Of a stretch of 64,000 bases of DNA, positions 43,407-52,226 are shown piece by piece. The translations under genes were made by a program, and so were the position numbers. Numbering within the stretch: position 1 is the first letter of the stretch; each line of letters opens with the position of its first letter. The stretch is from Clostridium bornimense (GTDB taxonomy: Bacteria > Bacillota > Clostridia > Clostridiales > Clostridiaceae), in the NCBI RefSeq assembly GCF_018917145.1, contig NZ_JAHLOD010000010.1, forward strand, positions 16,485-80,484, written 5' to 3'. The notes beneath the pieces were generated by a model, which did no database searches, was not told the DNA's origin, and was given only the letters and a program-made list of their open reading frames with translations.

Positions 43407-44663
43407 ATGGAAAGATTACTCGTTAAAGGTGGAAATAAATTATTTGGTTCAGTAGAAATAACTGGAGCTAAGAATGCAGCTGTAGCAATATTACCTGCAG
43501 CGATATTAGCAAGTGACGGTGTTTGTGTAATAGATAATATTCCAGATATTGAAGATGTTCAATGTATGGAAAAGATAATGAGAAGTTTAGGTTGTGAAAT
43601 ACAAAGAAATAAAAATGAATTTGTTATAGATAGTAAATCAATTTATAGTACAGATGCAATGATTGAAGAAGTTAAGAATATGAGAGCATCATATTATTTA
43701 ATCGGAGCATTATTAGGTAGATTTAAAAAAGCTAGAGTAGCACTTCCAGGTGGATGTCACATTGGAGTAAGACCAATTGATCAACATATAAAAGGCTTTG
43801 AAGCTTTAGGAGCTACTGTAGAAATAAATCATGGTTCAGTGTCTATACAAGCAGAGAAATTAGTAGGTACAAATATATTTTTTGATGTAGTTTCTGTAGG
43901 GGCTACTATAAATGTTATGATAGCAGCAGCGGTGGCAGAAGGTACTACTGTATTAGAAAATGTAGCAAGAGAACCACATGTAGTTGATGTAGCTAATTTC
44001 TTAAATACTATGGGTGCAAATATAAAAGGTGCGGGTACAGATGTAATTATTATAAAAGGTGTACCTAGCTTAACTGGATGTACGTACTCAGTTATCCCAG
44101 ACCAAATAGAAGCGGCAACATTTATGATAGCAGCAGCTGCTTGTGGTGGGGAAGTAACTATAAAAAATGTTATACCAAAACATCTTGAATCTATAACAGC
44201 GAAATTAGTAGAGATGGGTGTTGAGGTGGCAGAAGGTGATGATTCTGTTACTGTTAAAAGAGAAGGAAAGTTAAGAGGAACCAATGTAAAAACATCACCA
44301 TATCCAGGGTTCCCAACGGATGTACAACAACCAATGACTGTACTTATGTGCTTAGCAGAAGGAAGAAGTTTAGTAAATGAATCTATATGGGAATCAAGAT
44401 TTAAACATGTAGATGAATTAAAGAAACTAGGAGCCAACATAAAAGTAGAAGGTAGAAGTGCTATAATTGAGGGCGTAAAGGAATTTAATGGTGCAGTAGT
44501 TAAAGCTACAGACCTTAGAGCAGGTGCTGCAATGGTTATTGCAGGATTAGTTGCTAAAGGAGAAACAGAAATATTCGCTATTGAACATATAGATAGAGGA
44601 TATCCTCACATAGAAGATAAGTTTAGAAGTCTTGGTGGAGATGTTACTAGGATTTATAAATAG
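43407..44663 (+). CDS. murA: UDP-N-acetylglucosamine 1-carboxyvinyltransferase (MurA)
   Basis: First committed step of peptidoglycan synthesis: enolpyruvyl transfer to UDP-GlcNAc. The 418 residues show [12 protein letters not shown] near the N-terminus, the catalytic cysteine in [14 protein letters not shown] (the fosfomycin target, here Cys and not Asp), and [10 protein letters not shown]. The start at 43407 matches the usual MERL.V.GG opening and has GGATGG upstream; a frame start at 43395 is less likely. Head of a run with yycJ-like and GerMN genes. Firmicutes often carry two murA paralogues; only one is here. Confidence 0.94.
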   Translation: MERLLVKGGNKLFGSVEITGAKNAAVAILPAAILASDGVCVIDNIPDIEDVQCMEKIMRSLGCEIQRNKNEFVIDSKSIYSTDAMIEEVKNMRASYYLIGALLGRFKKARVALPGGCHIGVRPIDQHIKGFEALGATVEINHGSVSIQAEKLVGTNIFFDVVSVGATINVMIAAAVAEGTTVLENVAREPHVVDVANFLNTMGANIKGAGTDVIIIKGVPSLTGCTYSVIPDQIEAATFMIAAAACGGEVTIKNVIPKHLESITAKLVEMGVEVAEGDDSVTVKREGKLRGTNVKTSPYPGFPTDVQQPMTVLMCLAEGRSLVNESIWESRFKHVDELKKLGANIKVEGRSAIIEGVKEFNGAVVKATDLRAGAAMVIAGLVAKGETEIFAIEHIDRGYPHIEDKFRSLGGDVTRIYK

Positions 44664-44673
44664 GTGATTTAAA

Positions 44674-45459
44674 ATGAAATTTTGTTCGTTATATAGTGGT
44701 AGTTCAGGAAATAGTATATTTATAGCAGGAGATCAAGGCAAGATATTAATTGATGCAGGGATGCCAGGAAAATACATAGAGGCTTCCCTGAAAGAAATTG
44801 GGGAAAGTCCTAAATTTATAGATGGAATTTTTATTACTCATGAACATAGTGATCATATAAAAGGTGTAGGTGTATTAAGTAGAAAATACAATATACCAAT
44901 ATATGCAACTGAAAAAACTTGGCTTGAGATGGAAGGCAAAATTGGAAATATAAAAGAAGAAAATGTAAGAAGATTTAATGGGAACAGTATAGATATAAAA
45001 GATATAACAGTGAATAGGTTTTCAACACCTCATGATGCTATTGATTCTAGTGGATACACTGTGCAGCATAAAGATAAAAAATGTGCTGTAGTTACAGACA
45101 TAGGACACTTCTCTTATGAAATAAAAGATGCAATAAGAAATAGTGATGTTATATTACTAGAGAGTAATCATGATGTTGAGATGGTAAAGTTTGGACCATA
45201 CCCATATAACTTAAAAAGAAGAATTTTAAGTAGCGTTGGACATTTATCTAATGAAGATTGTGGTAAAGCGATAATTGATATTTTAGATGGAAAAGAAAAA
45301 ACTATATTTTTAGGACATCTAAGTAATAATAATAATTATCCTGATTTAGCATATGAGACAGTAAAGTCTATATTGGTAGAAGCCAAAGTTGACTTAGAGA
45401 AAGAAGTAAAGCTATATTTAGCAAAGAGGGAAGGTCCAAGTGAAGTTATTGAAATTTAG
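44674..45459 (+). CDS. walJ: Metallo-beta-lactamase-fold hydrolase, YycJ/WalJ type
   Basis: MBL-fold protein of 261 residues with the metal motif THEHSDH at about 53-59, GSSGNSIFIAGDQGKILIDAG at the N-terminus (in part) and further histidines in DIGHFS and LGHLSNNNN. It corresponds to YycJ/WalJ (VicX), proposed to be a 5'-3' DNA exonuclease in mismatch repair and cell-division coordination. The walRK genes with which it is usually found are not adjacent here. It follows murA by ten bases. Confidence 0.85.
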   Translation: MKFCSLYSGSSGNSIFIAGDQGKILIDAGMPGKYIEASLKEIGESPKFIDGIFITHEHSDHIKGVGVLSRKYNIPIYATEKTWLEMEGKIGNIKEENVRRFNGNSIDIKDITVNRFSTPHDAIDSSGYTVQHKDKKCAVVTDIGHFSYEIKDAIRNSDVILLESNHDVEMVKFGPYPYNLKRRILSSVGHLSNEDCGKAIIDILDGKEKTIFLGHLSNNNNYPDLAYETVKSILVEAKVDLEKEVKLYLAKREGPSEVIEI

Positions 45460-45477
45460 TAAAGAGGGTTTTATTAA

Positions 45478-46020
45478 ATGAGTATACTAAAGAAGAGCGC
45501 TAGGGTATTATGTTTAGCAATAATAGTATTTACTATTACAGCATGTACAAAAGAGCAAAGTAGGATAGATAATGATATAAATATCATAAAAGAAAATGCT
45601 GAAGCTGATATTATAGATATTAAGTTAAAGTTCAGAGATGAGAATAATAATTTAGCAGATGAAAAAAGAATAATAAATGAAGATGAAGTTTTAGTACGAA
45701 ATATTTTAGATGAATTAATAAAGGGACCAGAAAGAGTTTCAAAGTTAAAACCAGTGTTGCCTACAGATATTAGGATTTCAGCAGTATCAATAAAAGATAA
45801 AATTGCACATATAACTTTTGATTTTGCAAATTCTAAACCTAATTTTACGGAAGATGATGAAGAAAAAGCTGTAGAATCTATAGTTTTAACATTGACGGAA
45901 TTAGAATTTATTGATAAAGTGAAAATTAATGTAAGTCCTATAAATGATAAATTTATTTCATTTGTAGATATTACAAAACCACTATCAGTTGATGATTATA
46001 CATCGTATAGTAAGAAATAG
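45478..46020 (+). CDS. GerMN-domain lipoprotein
   Basis: Lipoprotein of 180 residues: basic N-terminus, hydrophobic segment and lipobox TITAC (Cys at about residue 22), then a GerMN domain (about 45-165) with LIKGP and ISFVDITKPL. In Bacillus GerM uses such domains in sporulation and germination and they probably bind cell-wall components. It follows walJ by 18 bases. Confidence 0.83.
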   Translation: MSILKKSARVLCLAIIVFTITACTKEQSRIDNDINIIKENAEADIIDIKLKFRDENNNLADEKRIINEDEVLVRNILDELIKGPERVSKLKPVLPTDIRISAVSIKDKIAHITFDFANSKPNFTEDDEEKAVESIVLTLTELEFIDKVKINVSPINDKFISFVDITKPLSVDDYTSYSKK

Positions 46021-46070
46021 AGTGAAAAGCGGTAAGCTTAAATAAAGAGATATAAAAGGAGAAGAAGGAT

Positions 46071-46568
46071 ATGAGTTTATACAAGCAATGGACAGATATG
46101 GTAGTTGAATATGTAAAAGTAAATGGGGAAGCTAAGTTTTGGAAAGAATATAGTTCTGTAGAAGAAAAAATCTATGCTAAAATTCTAGGAGATAAAAAAA
46201 CAAACTTAACTGGTAAAGTAGAAGAGTTAGCAAAAGAATATAACACAGATATATTATTCTTTATGGGATTCTTAGACGGATTAAGCGAATCTGTAGATGT
46301 AACTATGGATATAGAAAACATGGAAGCAGATACAGAATTAAATGTTAATATTGATTTAGAAAAGTTATACTTCAATATGTTAGATGCAAAAGCAGATTAC
46401 TTATATAACTTACCACAATGGGATAGTATTTTCTCACCTGAAAAGAGAAAAGAAATCCATACAGAGTGGAAGAATGGAAAAACTGTAGTTAATGAAGTTA
46501 AGATTGGTAGAAATGACCCATGTCCATGTGGAAGTGGTAAGAAGTATAAAAAGTGCTGTGGAAAATAA
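46071..46568 (+). CDS. SEC-C metal-binding domain protein
   Basis: Protein of 165 residues ending in the zinc-binding SEC-C motif [18 protein letters not shown], also found at the SecA C-terminus. The N-terminal 140 residues are acidic and mainly helical with [16 protein letters not shown], a clostridial family with no known function. AGGAGAAGGA precedes the ATG. A terminator follows. Confidence 0.82.
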   Translation: MSLYKQWTDMVVEYVKVNGEAKFWKEYSSVEEKIYAKILGDKKTNLTGKVEELAKEYNTDILFFMGFLDGLSESVDVTMDIENMEADTELNVNIDLEKLYFNMLDAKADYLYNLPQWDSIFSPEKRKEIHTEWKNGKTVVNEVKIGRNDPCPCGSGKKYKKCCGK

Positions 46569-46588
46569 TATAGATATTAAAAATATAT

Positions 46589-46638
46589 AAGGTTGTTACA
46601 ATAACAATTAAATTTTGTTGTTGTAACAACCCTTTTTT
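46589..46638 (+). terminator. Terminator after SEC-C gene
   Basis: GGTTGTTACAA and TTGTAACAACC arms with an inner AT-rich loop, then CTTTTTTG. Confidence 0.85.
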
Positions 46639-46708
46639 GTGTATACAGGCACTTTATTGATATAGTTTCATAATATATTAATAGAAAAAAATATGCTTAG
46701 GAGGCACT

Positions 46709-47719
46709 ATGAGAAGTCGCATAACAAAAGTTGTTGTATTATTAATATCACTAGTAATGGCAATATCACTTTTTGGATGTGAATCTAGAGAAAAAGGTAG
46801 CCTTAAAAAAGTAAGATTAAATGAAGTGACTAGGTCTGTATTTTATGCACCAATGTATGTTGCTATAAACGAAGGATATTTTGAAGAGGAAGGGATAGAA
46901 CTGGATATAAGCACAGGTCAAGGAGCGGATAAAACAATGCAACAAGTCCTTAGTGGCAGTGTTGATATTGGATTTAGTGGCCCAGAGCAAGTAATTTATA
47001 TTTATAATCAAGGAAGAGAGGATTATCCTAAGGCATTTGCGCAATTAACTCAAAAGGATGGTTCTTTTCTTATAAGTAGGGAGAATGAAAAAGATTTTAG
47101 CTATGAATCTCTTAAAGGAAAAACTATAGTTGGAGGTAGACCTGGTGGAGTACCAGAAATGTCACTAGAATATGTGTTAAAGAAACATGGATTAACTCCA
47201 GGGGTTGATGTAAATATAATAACTAATATAGCATTTAATGCTACTGCAGGGGCTTTTACTGGTGGTACAGGAGATTATGTAGCTTTATTTGAACCAACAG
47301 GAAGTATGCTTGAAAAAGAAAAGAAAGGATATATAGTTTCATCAATAGGTAAGGAAGCTGGAGATATATCTTATACTACTTTTTATGCTAATCAATCATA
47401 TATAAAAAAGAATCCAGAGATTATTGAATCATTTACTAGAGCTATTTATAAAGGGCAAAAGTTTGTAGAAGAATCTAGTGATGAAAAAGTAGCTAAAGCA
47501 ATAATTGATTTCTTTCCTGGTAGCGATTTAGATGTATTAACTAATGTTGTTAAGAATTATAGATCTGTTGAAGCTTTTTCTAAGACACCGGCGGTTTCTA
47601 AAGAGCATGTAGATCATTTAATGGATATAATACAAGACTATGATTCTGACTTAATACCTACAAGACCTGAATTTGATGATATAGTGGATACTTCTTTTGT
47701 AGACAAGGTGATTAAGTAA
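46709..47719 (+). CDS. ABC transporter substrate-binding lipoprotein (NMT1/SsuA-like)
   Basis: Extracytoplasmic binding protein of 336 residues. Lipobox LFGC (Cys near residue 26), then an NMT1-like fold with VFYAPMYVAINEGYFEEEGIE and GGRPGGVPEMSLEYVLKKHG. The family covers HMP/thiamine precursors, alkylsulfonates, nitrate and similar solutes; no TPP or other riboswitch is seen upstream, so the substrate is undetermined. First of three genes of one importer. Confidence 0.87.
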   Translation: MRSRITKVVVLLISLVMAISLFGCESREKGSLKKVRLNEVTRSVFYAPMYVAINEGYFEEEGIELDISTGQGADKTMQQVLSGSVDIGFSGPEQVIYIYNQGREDYPKAFAQLTQKDGSFLISRENEKDFSYESLKGKTIVGGRPGGVPEMSLEYVLKKHGLTPGVDVNIITNIAFNATAGAFTGGTGDYVALFEPTGSMLEKEKKGYIVSSIGKEAGDISYTTFYANQSYIKKNPEIIESFTRAIYKGQKFVEESSDEKVAKAIIDFFPGSDLDVLTNVVKNYRSVEAFSKTPAVSKEHVDHLMDIIQDYDSDLIPTRPEFDDIVDTSFVDKVIK

Positions 47720-47768
47720 CCTGTAGAGTGTTACGTTAATAGGTAATAATGAAAGGAGGATGCTTTAA

Positions 47769-48533
47769 ATGACTAGGCTTAAGGTAGAGAAACTAAAAAA
47801 AAATTATCATACTTTAAGTGGAGAAACAGAAGCACTAAAGGATATATCATTTGAAGTAAATGAAGGAGAATTCATTTCTATAGTGGGACCATCAGGATGC
47901 GGAAAATCTACTATTTTGAATATAATTGCAAAGCTTATTGATAAATCTTCAGGAAATATAACTTTAAATGGAGAGGAAATAAAAAAGGGAACGGATAGAA
48001 TAGGGTATATGTTTCAAAAAGATAACCTTTTTGATTGGTTAACAGTATGGGAAAATGTAATATTAGGTTTAAAGATAAAAAAGTGCGTAAGTAGAATAAA
48101 TATAATTAAAGTAGAGAATCTTCTTAGAAGCTATCAGTTATATGATTTTAAGGATAGTTATCCAAGGGAGTTATCAGGAGGGATGAGACAAAGAGTGGCA
48201 CTTATAAGGACTCTTGCTTTGTCTCCAGAATTATTGATTTTAGATGAACCTTTTTCAGCATTAGACTATGTTACACGGATTAGGGTATCTGATGAAATTT
48301 ATTCTATAATACGGAAGGAAAATAAGACGGCACTTATGGTAACTCATGATATTGGTGAAGCAATTACAACATCAGATAGAGTTATTATTCTAAGTGCAAG
48401 ACCAGCTAAGATAAAAAGAGTATTAAATATATATTATGATGAAAAATATGACACACCATTTAAGAGAAGGGAAGCAATGCAGTATAAGGATTATTTTAAT
48501 ACTGTATGGAAGGAGCTTGAGAGTGGTGAATAG
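47769..48533 (+). CDS. ABC transporter ATP-binding protein (SsuB/TauB/ThiZ-like)
   Basis: ATPase of 254 residues with Walker A GPSGCGKST at about 41-49, Q-loop MFQKDNLFDW, signature LSGGMRQRVAL, Walker B LLILDEPFSALD and switch histidine VTHDIGEA. It is typical of the nitrate/sulfonate/HMP importer subfamily. AAAGGAGG precedes the ATG. The permease gene overlaps its 3' end. Confidence 0.92.
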   Translation: MTRLKVEKLKKNYHTLSGETEALKDISFEVNEGEFISIVGPSGCGKSTILNIIAKLIDKSSGNITLNGEEIKKGTDRIGYMFQKDNLFDWLTVWENVILGLKIKKCVSRINIIKVENLLRSYQLYDFKDSYPRELSGGMRQRVALIRTLALSPELLILDEPFSALDYVTRIRVSDEIYSIIRKENKTALMVTHDIGEAITTSDRVIILSARPAKIKRVLNIYYDEKYDTPFKRREAMQYKDYFNTVWKELESGE

Positions 48534-49329
48534 AGGTCAATTAACAGAGCATCAACGGTACTTAAGAAAAGTAAAAAAGGATAAAAGAACAATAGGAATA
48601 ACAAGATTCTTGATATTAGCAATTTTCATTATAGTATGGGAAATTGCAGCAGAATTAAAGTGGGTAGACCCATTTTTAGTATCATCACCATCTAGAGTAG
48701 TAGAAGCATTGGTTAAGTATTTTTATGAAGGTAATTTATTTAGACACATTTGGATAACTTGTTATGAAACAATAATAGGATTTGTTGCAGGAACTATAAT
48801 GGGTGCAGTAATAGCAATAATTTTATGGTGGAATAAGTTTATAGGTAAAGTATTAGATCCATATTTGGTAGTTTTGAATGCTATTCCTAAGGTAGCATTG
48901 GCACCAATTATAATTTTTTGGGTAGGAAATGGAATAACAGCTATAGTAGTTATAGCTTTATTAATATCAATTATAGTAACAATAATATCAGTCTATGCAG
49001 GTTTTATGGAAGTTGATGGTGAAAGAATTAAGTTAATGGAGACTTTTGGGGCAACTAAGCTACAGATTTTAAAAAATTTAGTATTACCATCATCAATACC
49101 GCTTCTAATGTCGGCTTTAAAGATTAATGTAGGGTTATCTTGGGTAGGAGTAATAATGGGTGAGTATTTAGTGGCAAAGGAAGGATTAGGATTCCTTATT
49201 GTATATGGTGGACAGATAGCAGATTTAAATTCTGTAATGATGGCCATTATAATTCTTTCTATATTGGCATATATTATGTATAAAGTTGTTGCTATTTTTG
49301 AAAATAAGGTAATAAAAAAATATAGGTAG
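48523..49329 (+). CDS. ABC transporter permease (SsuC/TauC/ThiX-like)
   Basis: Permease of 268 residues with six hydrophobic segments and the EAA loop region METFGATKLQILKNLVLPSSIP. The frame is open from 48436 inside the ATPase gene, but AAGGAG at 48510-48515 fits a GTG at 48523 (or 48526), giving an 11-base overlap with the ATPase gene and translational coupling. Terminated by a hairpin directly after the stop. Confidence 0.88.
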   Translation: MVNRGQLTEHQRYLRKVKKDKRTIGITRFLILAIFIIVWEIAAELKWVDPFLVSSPSRVVEALVKYFYEGNLFRHIWITCYETIIGFVAGTIMGAVIAIILWWNKFIGKVLDPYLVVLNAIPKVALAPIIIFWVGNGITAIVVIALLISIIVTIISVYAGFMEVDGERIKLMETFGATKLQILKNLVLPSSIPLLMSALKINVGLSWVGVIMGEYLVAKEGLGFLIVYGGQIADLNSVMMAIIILSILAYIMYKVVAIFENKVIKKYR

Positions 49330-49356
49330 AAAAAGTCACATCGTGACTTTTTTTAT
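49330..49356 (+). terminator. Terminator of the ABC importer operon
   Basis: AAAAAGTCAC, short loop, GTGACTTTTT, then TTATTT. Confidence 0.85.
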
Positions 49357-49405
49357 TTGTACCATAAAAGGGCAGGTAGTATAATTTATTATGAGGTGGT
49401 AAATA

Positions 49406-50962
49406 ATGAAAAATGACTATAAAGCGGTAGTAAATAGGGGAAATAGAGAACTGTACATATTGTTACATGGAATATTAGTTGGAATACTAGCTTCTGTAAT
49501 AGTTGTATTATATAGGCTAGCATTGGGGTATGCAGAGGAATTTGCGTTTTGGATGTATAGTATAGAAAGAGAAAAATTGTGGCTTGTACCGATATCTATG
49601 ATAGTTCTAGGTATAGTAGGCTATATTGTAGGGAAAATAATAGAGAAAAATCCTATGGTTAGTGGTAGCGGAATACCACAAACAAAGGGAGTATTGTTAG
49701 GATATTTAAGAAATAATTGGTTTACCACTATTATTTATAAATTTATAGGTGGAGTCTTATCTATAGGGTCAGGGCTATCTCTAGGAAGAGAAGGACCATC
49801 TATACAATTAGGAGCTTCTGTAGGAGAAGGGATAAGTAAGAAATTAAAATGTACAAGAGTAGAAAAGAAAATACTTATATCAAGTGGAGGTGCAGCTGGT
49901 CTTGCTGCTGCTTTTAACGCACCACTTGCTGGTGTCATGTTTGCATTAGAAGAAATATATAAATATTTTTCACCAATAGTGTTATTGTCAACAATGGCAG
50001 CTGCTGTATCTGCAGATTTTGTTTCTAAAGAAGTATTTGGAATAAAACCTATATTCAATTTTGGAGAAGCTAAATCTATTCCATTAGATCATTATTGGGT
50101 TTTAATAATTTTAGGCATAGTTTTAGGGCTATTAGGAGCGTTTTATAATAAGGTTTTATTATTAAGTCAGAAGGTATATAAGAAGATAACTATAGTATCT
50201 ATGCCTGTTAGAAATATTATACCGTTTATAATAGCAGGTATTTTGGGAATTGTTTTCCCATATGTTTTATGTGGTGGGCATAGGATAATAGAAGAGTTAC
50301 ATTTGGACACGACAATTCCATTTTTACTTTTACTTTTAATAATGAAGTTTATGTTTTCAATGATAAGTTTCGGTTCTGGATCACCAGGAGGAATATTTTT
50401 TCCACTTTTAATAATTGGGGCAACTATAGGGGCTATCTTTGGAAATTTATCTATTAATTATTTTGGTATAGATAGCATGTTTTTTAATAACTTTATAATA
50501 TTATCTATGGCAGGATATTTTACGGCTATAGTAAGGGCACCAATAACAGGAGTAATACTTATAACAGAAATGACTGGGTCATTTTCTCATTTATTATCTT
50601 TAACTATAGTATCTATAATTTCGTATATAGTAGCAGATTTGTTAAAAAGTAAACCAGTATATGATTCATTACTTGAAAATCAGCTTAAGGGGAAGAAGAT
50701 AGAAGGATATAGTGGTGATGATAGTAGAAAAATAGTAATTGATACAGTAGTTCATTATGGTTCACCTATAGCAGGAAAGCTAGTAAAAGATATAACATGG
50801 CCAACCAATACATTAATATTGTCAATAAAAAGAGGCGGTGAAGAAATTCTACCAACTGGTAATACAGAGATAAGATCTGGAGATTCTTTAGTTATAATTA
50901 CTGACCTTAATAAGGAAGCTATCATTAGAAAAGAAATTTTAAAACTTACAACTTATGAATAA
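49406..50962 (+). CDS. ClC-family chloride/proton antiporter with RCK_C domain
   Basis: Membrane protein of 518 residues. The ClC selectivity motifs are GSGIPQ, GREGPSIQLG with the gating Glu, and GSPGGIFFPLL; the proton-path Glu in LAGVMFALEEI is kept, favouring an antiporter over a channel. A C-terminal RCK_C (TrkA-C) domain (about 445-518) is attached; such domains can bind small ligands, including c-di-AMP in some proteins, but ligand binding here is unproven. Confidence 0.9.
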   Translation: MKNDYKAVVNRGNRELYILLHGILVGILASVIVVLYRLALGYAEEFAFWMYSIEREKLWLVPISMIVLGIVGYIVGKIIEKNPMVSGSGIPQTKGVLLGYLRNNWFTTIIYKFIGGVLSIGSGLSLGREGPSIQLGASVGEGISKKLKCTRVEKKILISSGGAAGLAAAFNAPLAGVMFALEEIYKYFSPIVLLSTMAAAVSADFVSKEVFGIKPIFNFGEAKSIPLDHYWVLIILGIVLGLLGAFYNKVLLLSQKVYKKITIVSMPVRNIIPFIIAGILGIVFPYVLCGGHRIIEELHLDTTIPFLLLLLIMKFMFSMISFGSGSPGGIFFPLLIIGATIGAIFGNLSINYFGIDSMFFNNFIILSMAGYFTAIVRAPITGVILITEMTGSFSHLLSLTIVSIISYIVADLLKSKPVYDSLLENQLKGKKIEGYSGDDSRKIVIDTVVHYGSPIAGKLVKDITWPTNTLILSIKRGGEEILPTGNTEIRSGDSLVIITDLNKEAIIRKEILKLTTYE

Positions 50963-51043
50963 TATGATGACATTTTATGAATATTGTAGTATGATAATTA
51001 TCACTTTAGAGTATTAATGAAATGTTACTAAGGAGGATAAAAA

Positions 51044-51808
51044 ATGGCTCAACATTCATTATCAAGAACAGAACTTCTTATAGGAAAAGAAGGTTTAGAT
51101 ACATTAGCAAATAGTAAAGTAGTTGTATTTGGGGTTGGAGGAGTAGGTAGTTTTACCGTTGAAGCATTAGCAAGAGCTGGTGTTGGCACAATAGTTTTAA
51201 TAGATGATGATACAGTTTGTTTAACAAATTTAAATAGACAAATACATGCTACATATAAAACTATTAGTCAAAGTAAAGTTGAGGTTATGAAGGAAAGAAT
51301 CTTAACTATCAATAGAAAGTGTAATGTAATAACGCATCAAGTATTTGTTACTGCAGATAATATTGGCGATATTATAACAGATGATGTTGATTATGTTGTA
51401 GATGCTATTGATACTGTATCAGCAAAAATAGGTCTTGCAGTATATTGTGAGAAGAATAAGATAAAGCTTATTAGTTCAATGGGAACAGGAAATAAGTTAG
51501 ATCCAACTCAATTTAAGGTTACTGATATTTATAAAACTAAGGTATGTCCATTAGCAAAAGTAATGAGATATGAACTTAAGAGAAGAGGCGTTAAGAAGTT
51601 AAAAGTAGTATATTCTGAAGAAATACCAATGAAGCCTAGAGAAGAAGATGTTGTTACATGTAAAACAGGATGTGTTTGTACTGGTGAAAGTAGTAAAAAA
51701 TGTGCAGAGAAAAGACAGATACCAGGCTCAATATCTTTTGTACCACCAGTTGCAGGTATGATTATTGCATCTGTTGTAGTAAGAGAGTTATTGGGATATA
51801 AAGCATAG
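51044..51808 (+). CDS. tcdA: TcdA, tRNA threonylcarbamoyladenosine dehydratase
   Basis: E1/ThiF-like enzyme (254 residues) that cyclises t6A37 to ct6A in tRNA with ATP. The nucleotide motif GVGGVGSFTVEALARAG (about 30-46), DDDTVCLTNLNRQ, YVVDAIDTVSAK and a C-terminal cysteine-containing CKTGCVC region fit the YgdL/TcdA family. AGGAGGAT precedes the ATG. It is monocistronic. Confidence 0.9.
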   Translation: MAQHSLSRTELLIGKEGLDTLANSKVVVFGVGGVGSFTVEALARAGVGTIVLIDDDTVCLTNLNRQIHATYKTISQSKVEVMKERILTINRKCNVITHQVFVTADNIGDIITDDVDYVVDAIDTVSAKIGLAVYCEKNKIKLISSMGTGNKLDPTQFKVTDIYKTKVCPLAKVMRYELKRRGVKKLKVVYSEEIPMKPREEDVVTCKTGCVCTGESSKKCAEKRQIPGSISFVPPVAGMIIASVVVRELLGYKA

Positions 51809-51864
51809 ATTACAATTCACAACAGTTAAGCTTTATAATAAACATAAAAATAAATAAAAAATTA

Positions 51865-51914
51865 AGGGATATGAAATCACAATAAGATAATTTTGTAATT
51901 CATATCCCTATTTT
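51865..51914 (+). terminator. Probable terminator of tcdA
   Basis: AGGGATATGAA (51865-51875) with TTCATATCCCT (51899-51909), followed by ATTTT. Confidence 0.65.
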
Positions 51915-51915
51915 A

Positions 51916-51958
51916 AGTCCGCAGGACTATAATATTTTTTCCTAAGAGGAAAATTAAC
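51916..51958 (+). repeat. Mosaic repeat module (GTCCGCAGGAC), isolated copy
   Basis: A 43-bp block with the small hairpin AGTCCGCAGGACT, TATTTTTTCC and GAGGAAAATTAAC. It matches the reverse complement of 57471-57512 within repeat copy 2 at most positions, with the same order of elements. It lies just outside the tcdA terminator. Confidence 0.6.
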
Positions 51959-51977
51959 TATGATTGTTAAATGTAAA

Positions 51978-52226
51978 TTATTTTACGCTATCAACGTAAT
52001 ATTCTTGAAATCTATATTTTTGTCCTGTTGGATTTGGTTTATCTGATGGAACTTCTTCTACAAACATATCATAAGGTCTAACGAATAGGCCACAGTCTTT
52101 ATAAAGTGCTTTATATAATACCATTGTTTCTTGTGTTTCTGAATGAGTTACAAAATCAATTAGAAGATACAAGTCACCTTTAAAGTGTCTAAAAATTTTA
52201 CCCTTACTGTTACTTAAATCTCTCAT
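51978..52226 (-). CDS. DUF1653 family protein
   Basis: Protein of 82 residues consisting of a single DUF1653 domain: GKIFRHFKGDLYLLIDFVTHSETQ (landmark, in part), MVLYKALYKDCGLFVRP and FVEEV. The family is a small beta-rich domain of unknown function. The ATG at 52226 has AAAGGAG at eight bases. It overlaps the 3' end of the upstream permease gene by 17 bases, so the two form an operon. Confidence 0.83.
   Translation of the reverse strand: MRDLSNSKGKIFRHFKGDLYLLIDFVTHSETQETMVLYKALYKDCGLFVRPYDMFVEEVPSDKPNPTGQKYRFQEYYVDSVK

Noticed and set aside
43829..44440. Long minus-strand frame inside murA
   Set aside because: Antisense shadow of a well-defined gene; no start signal and biased composition.
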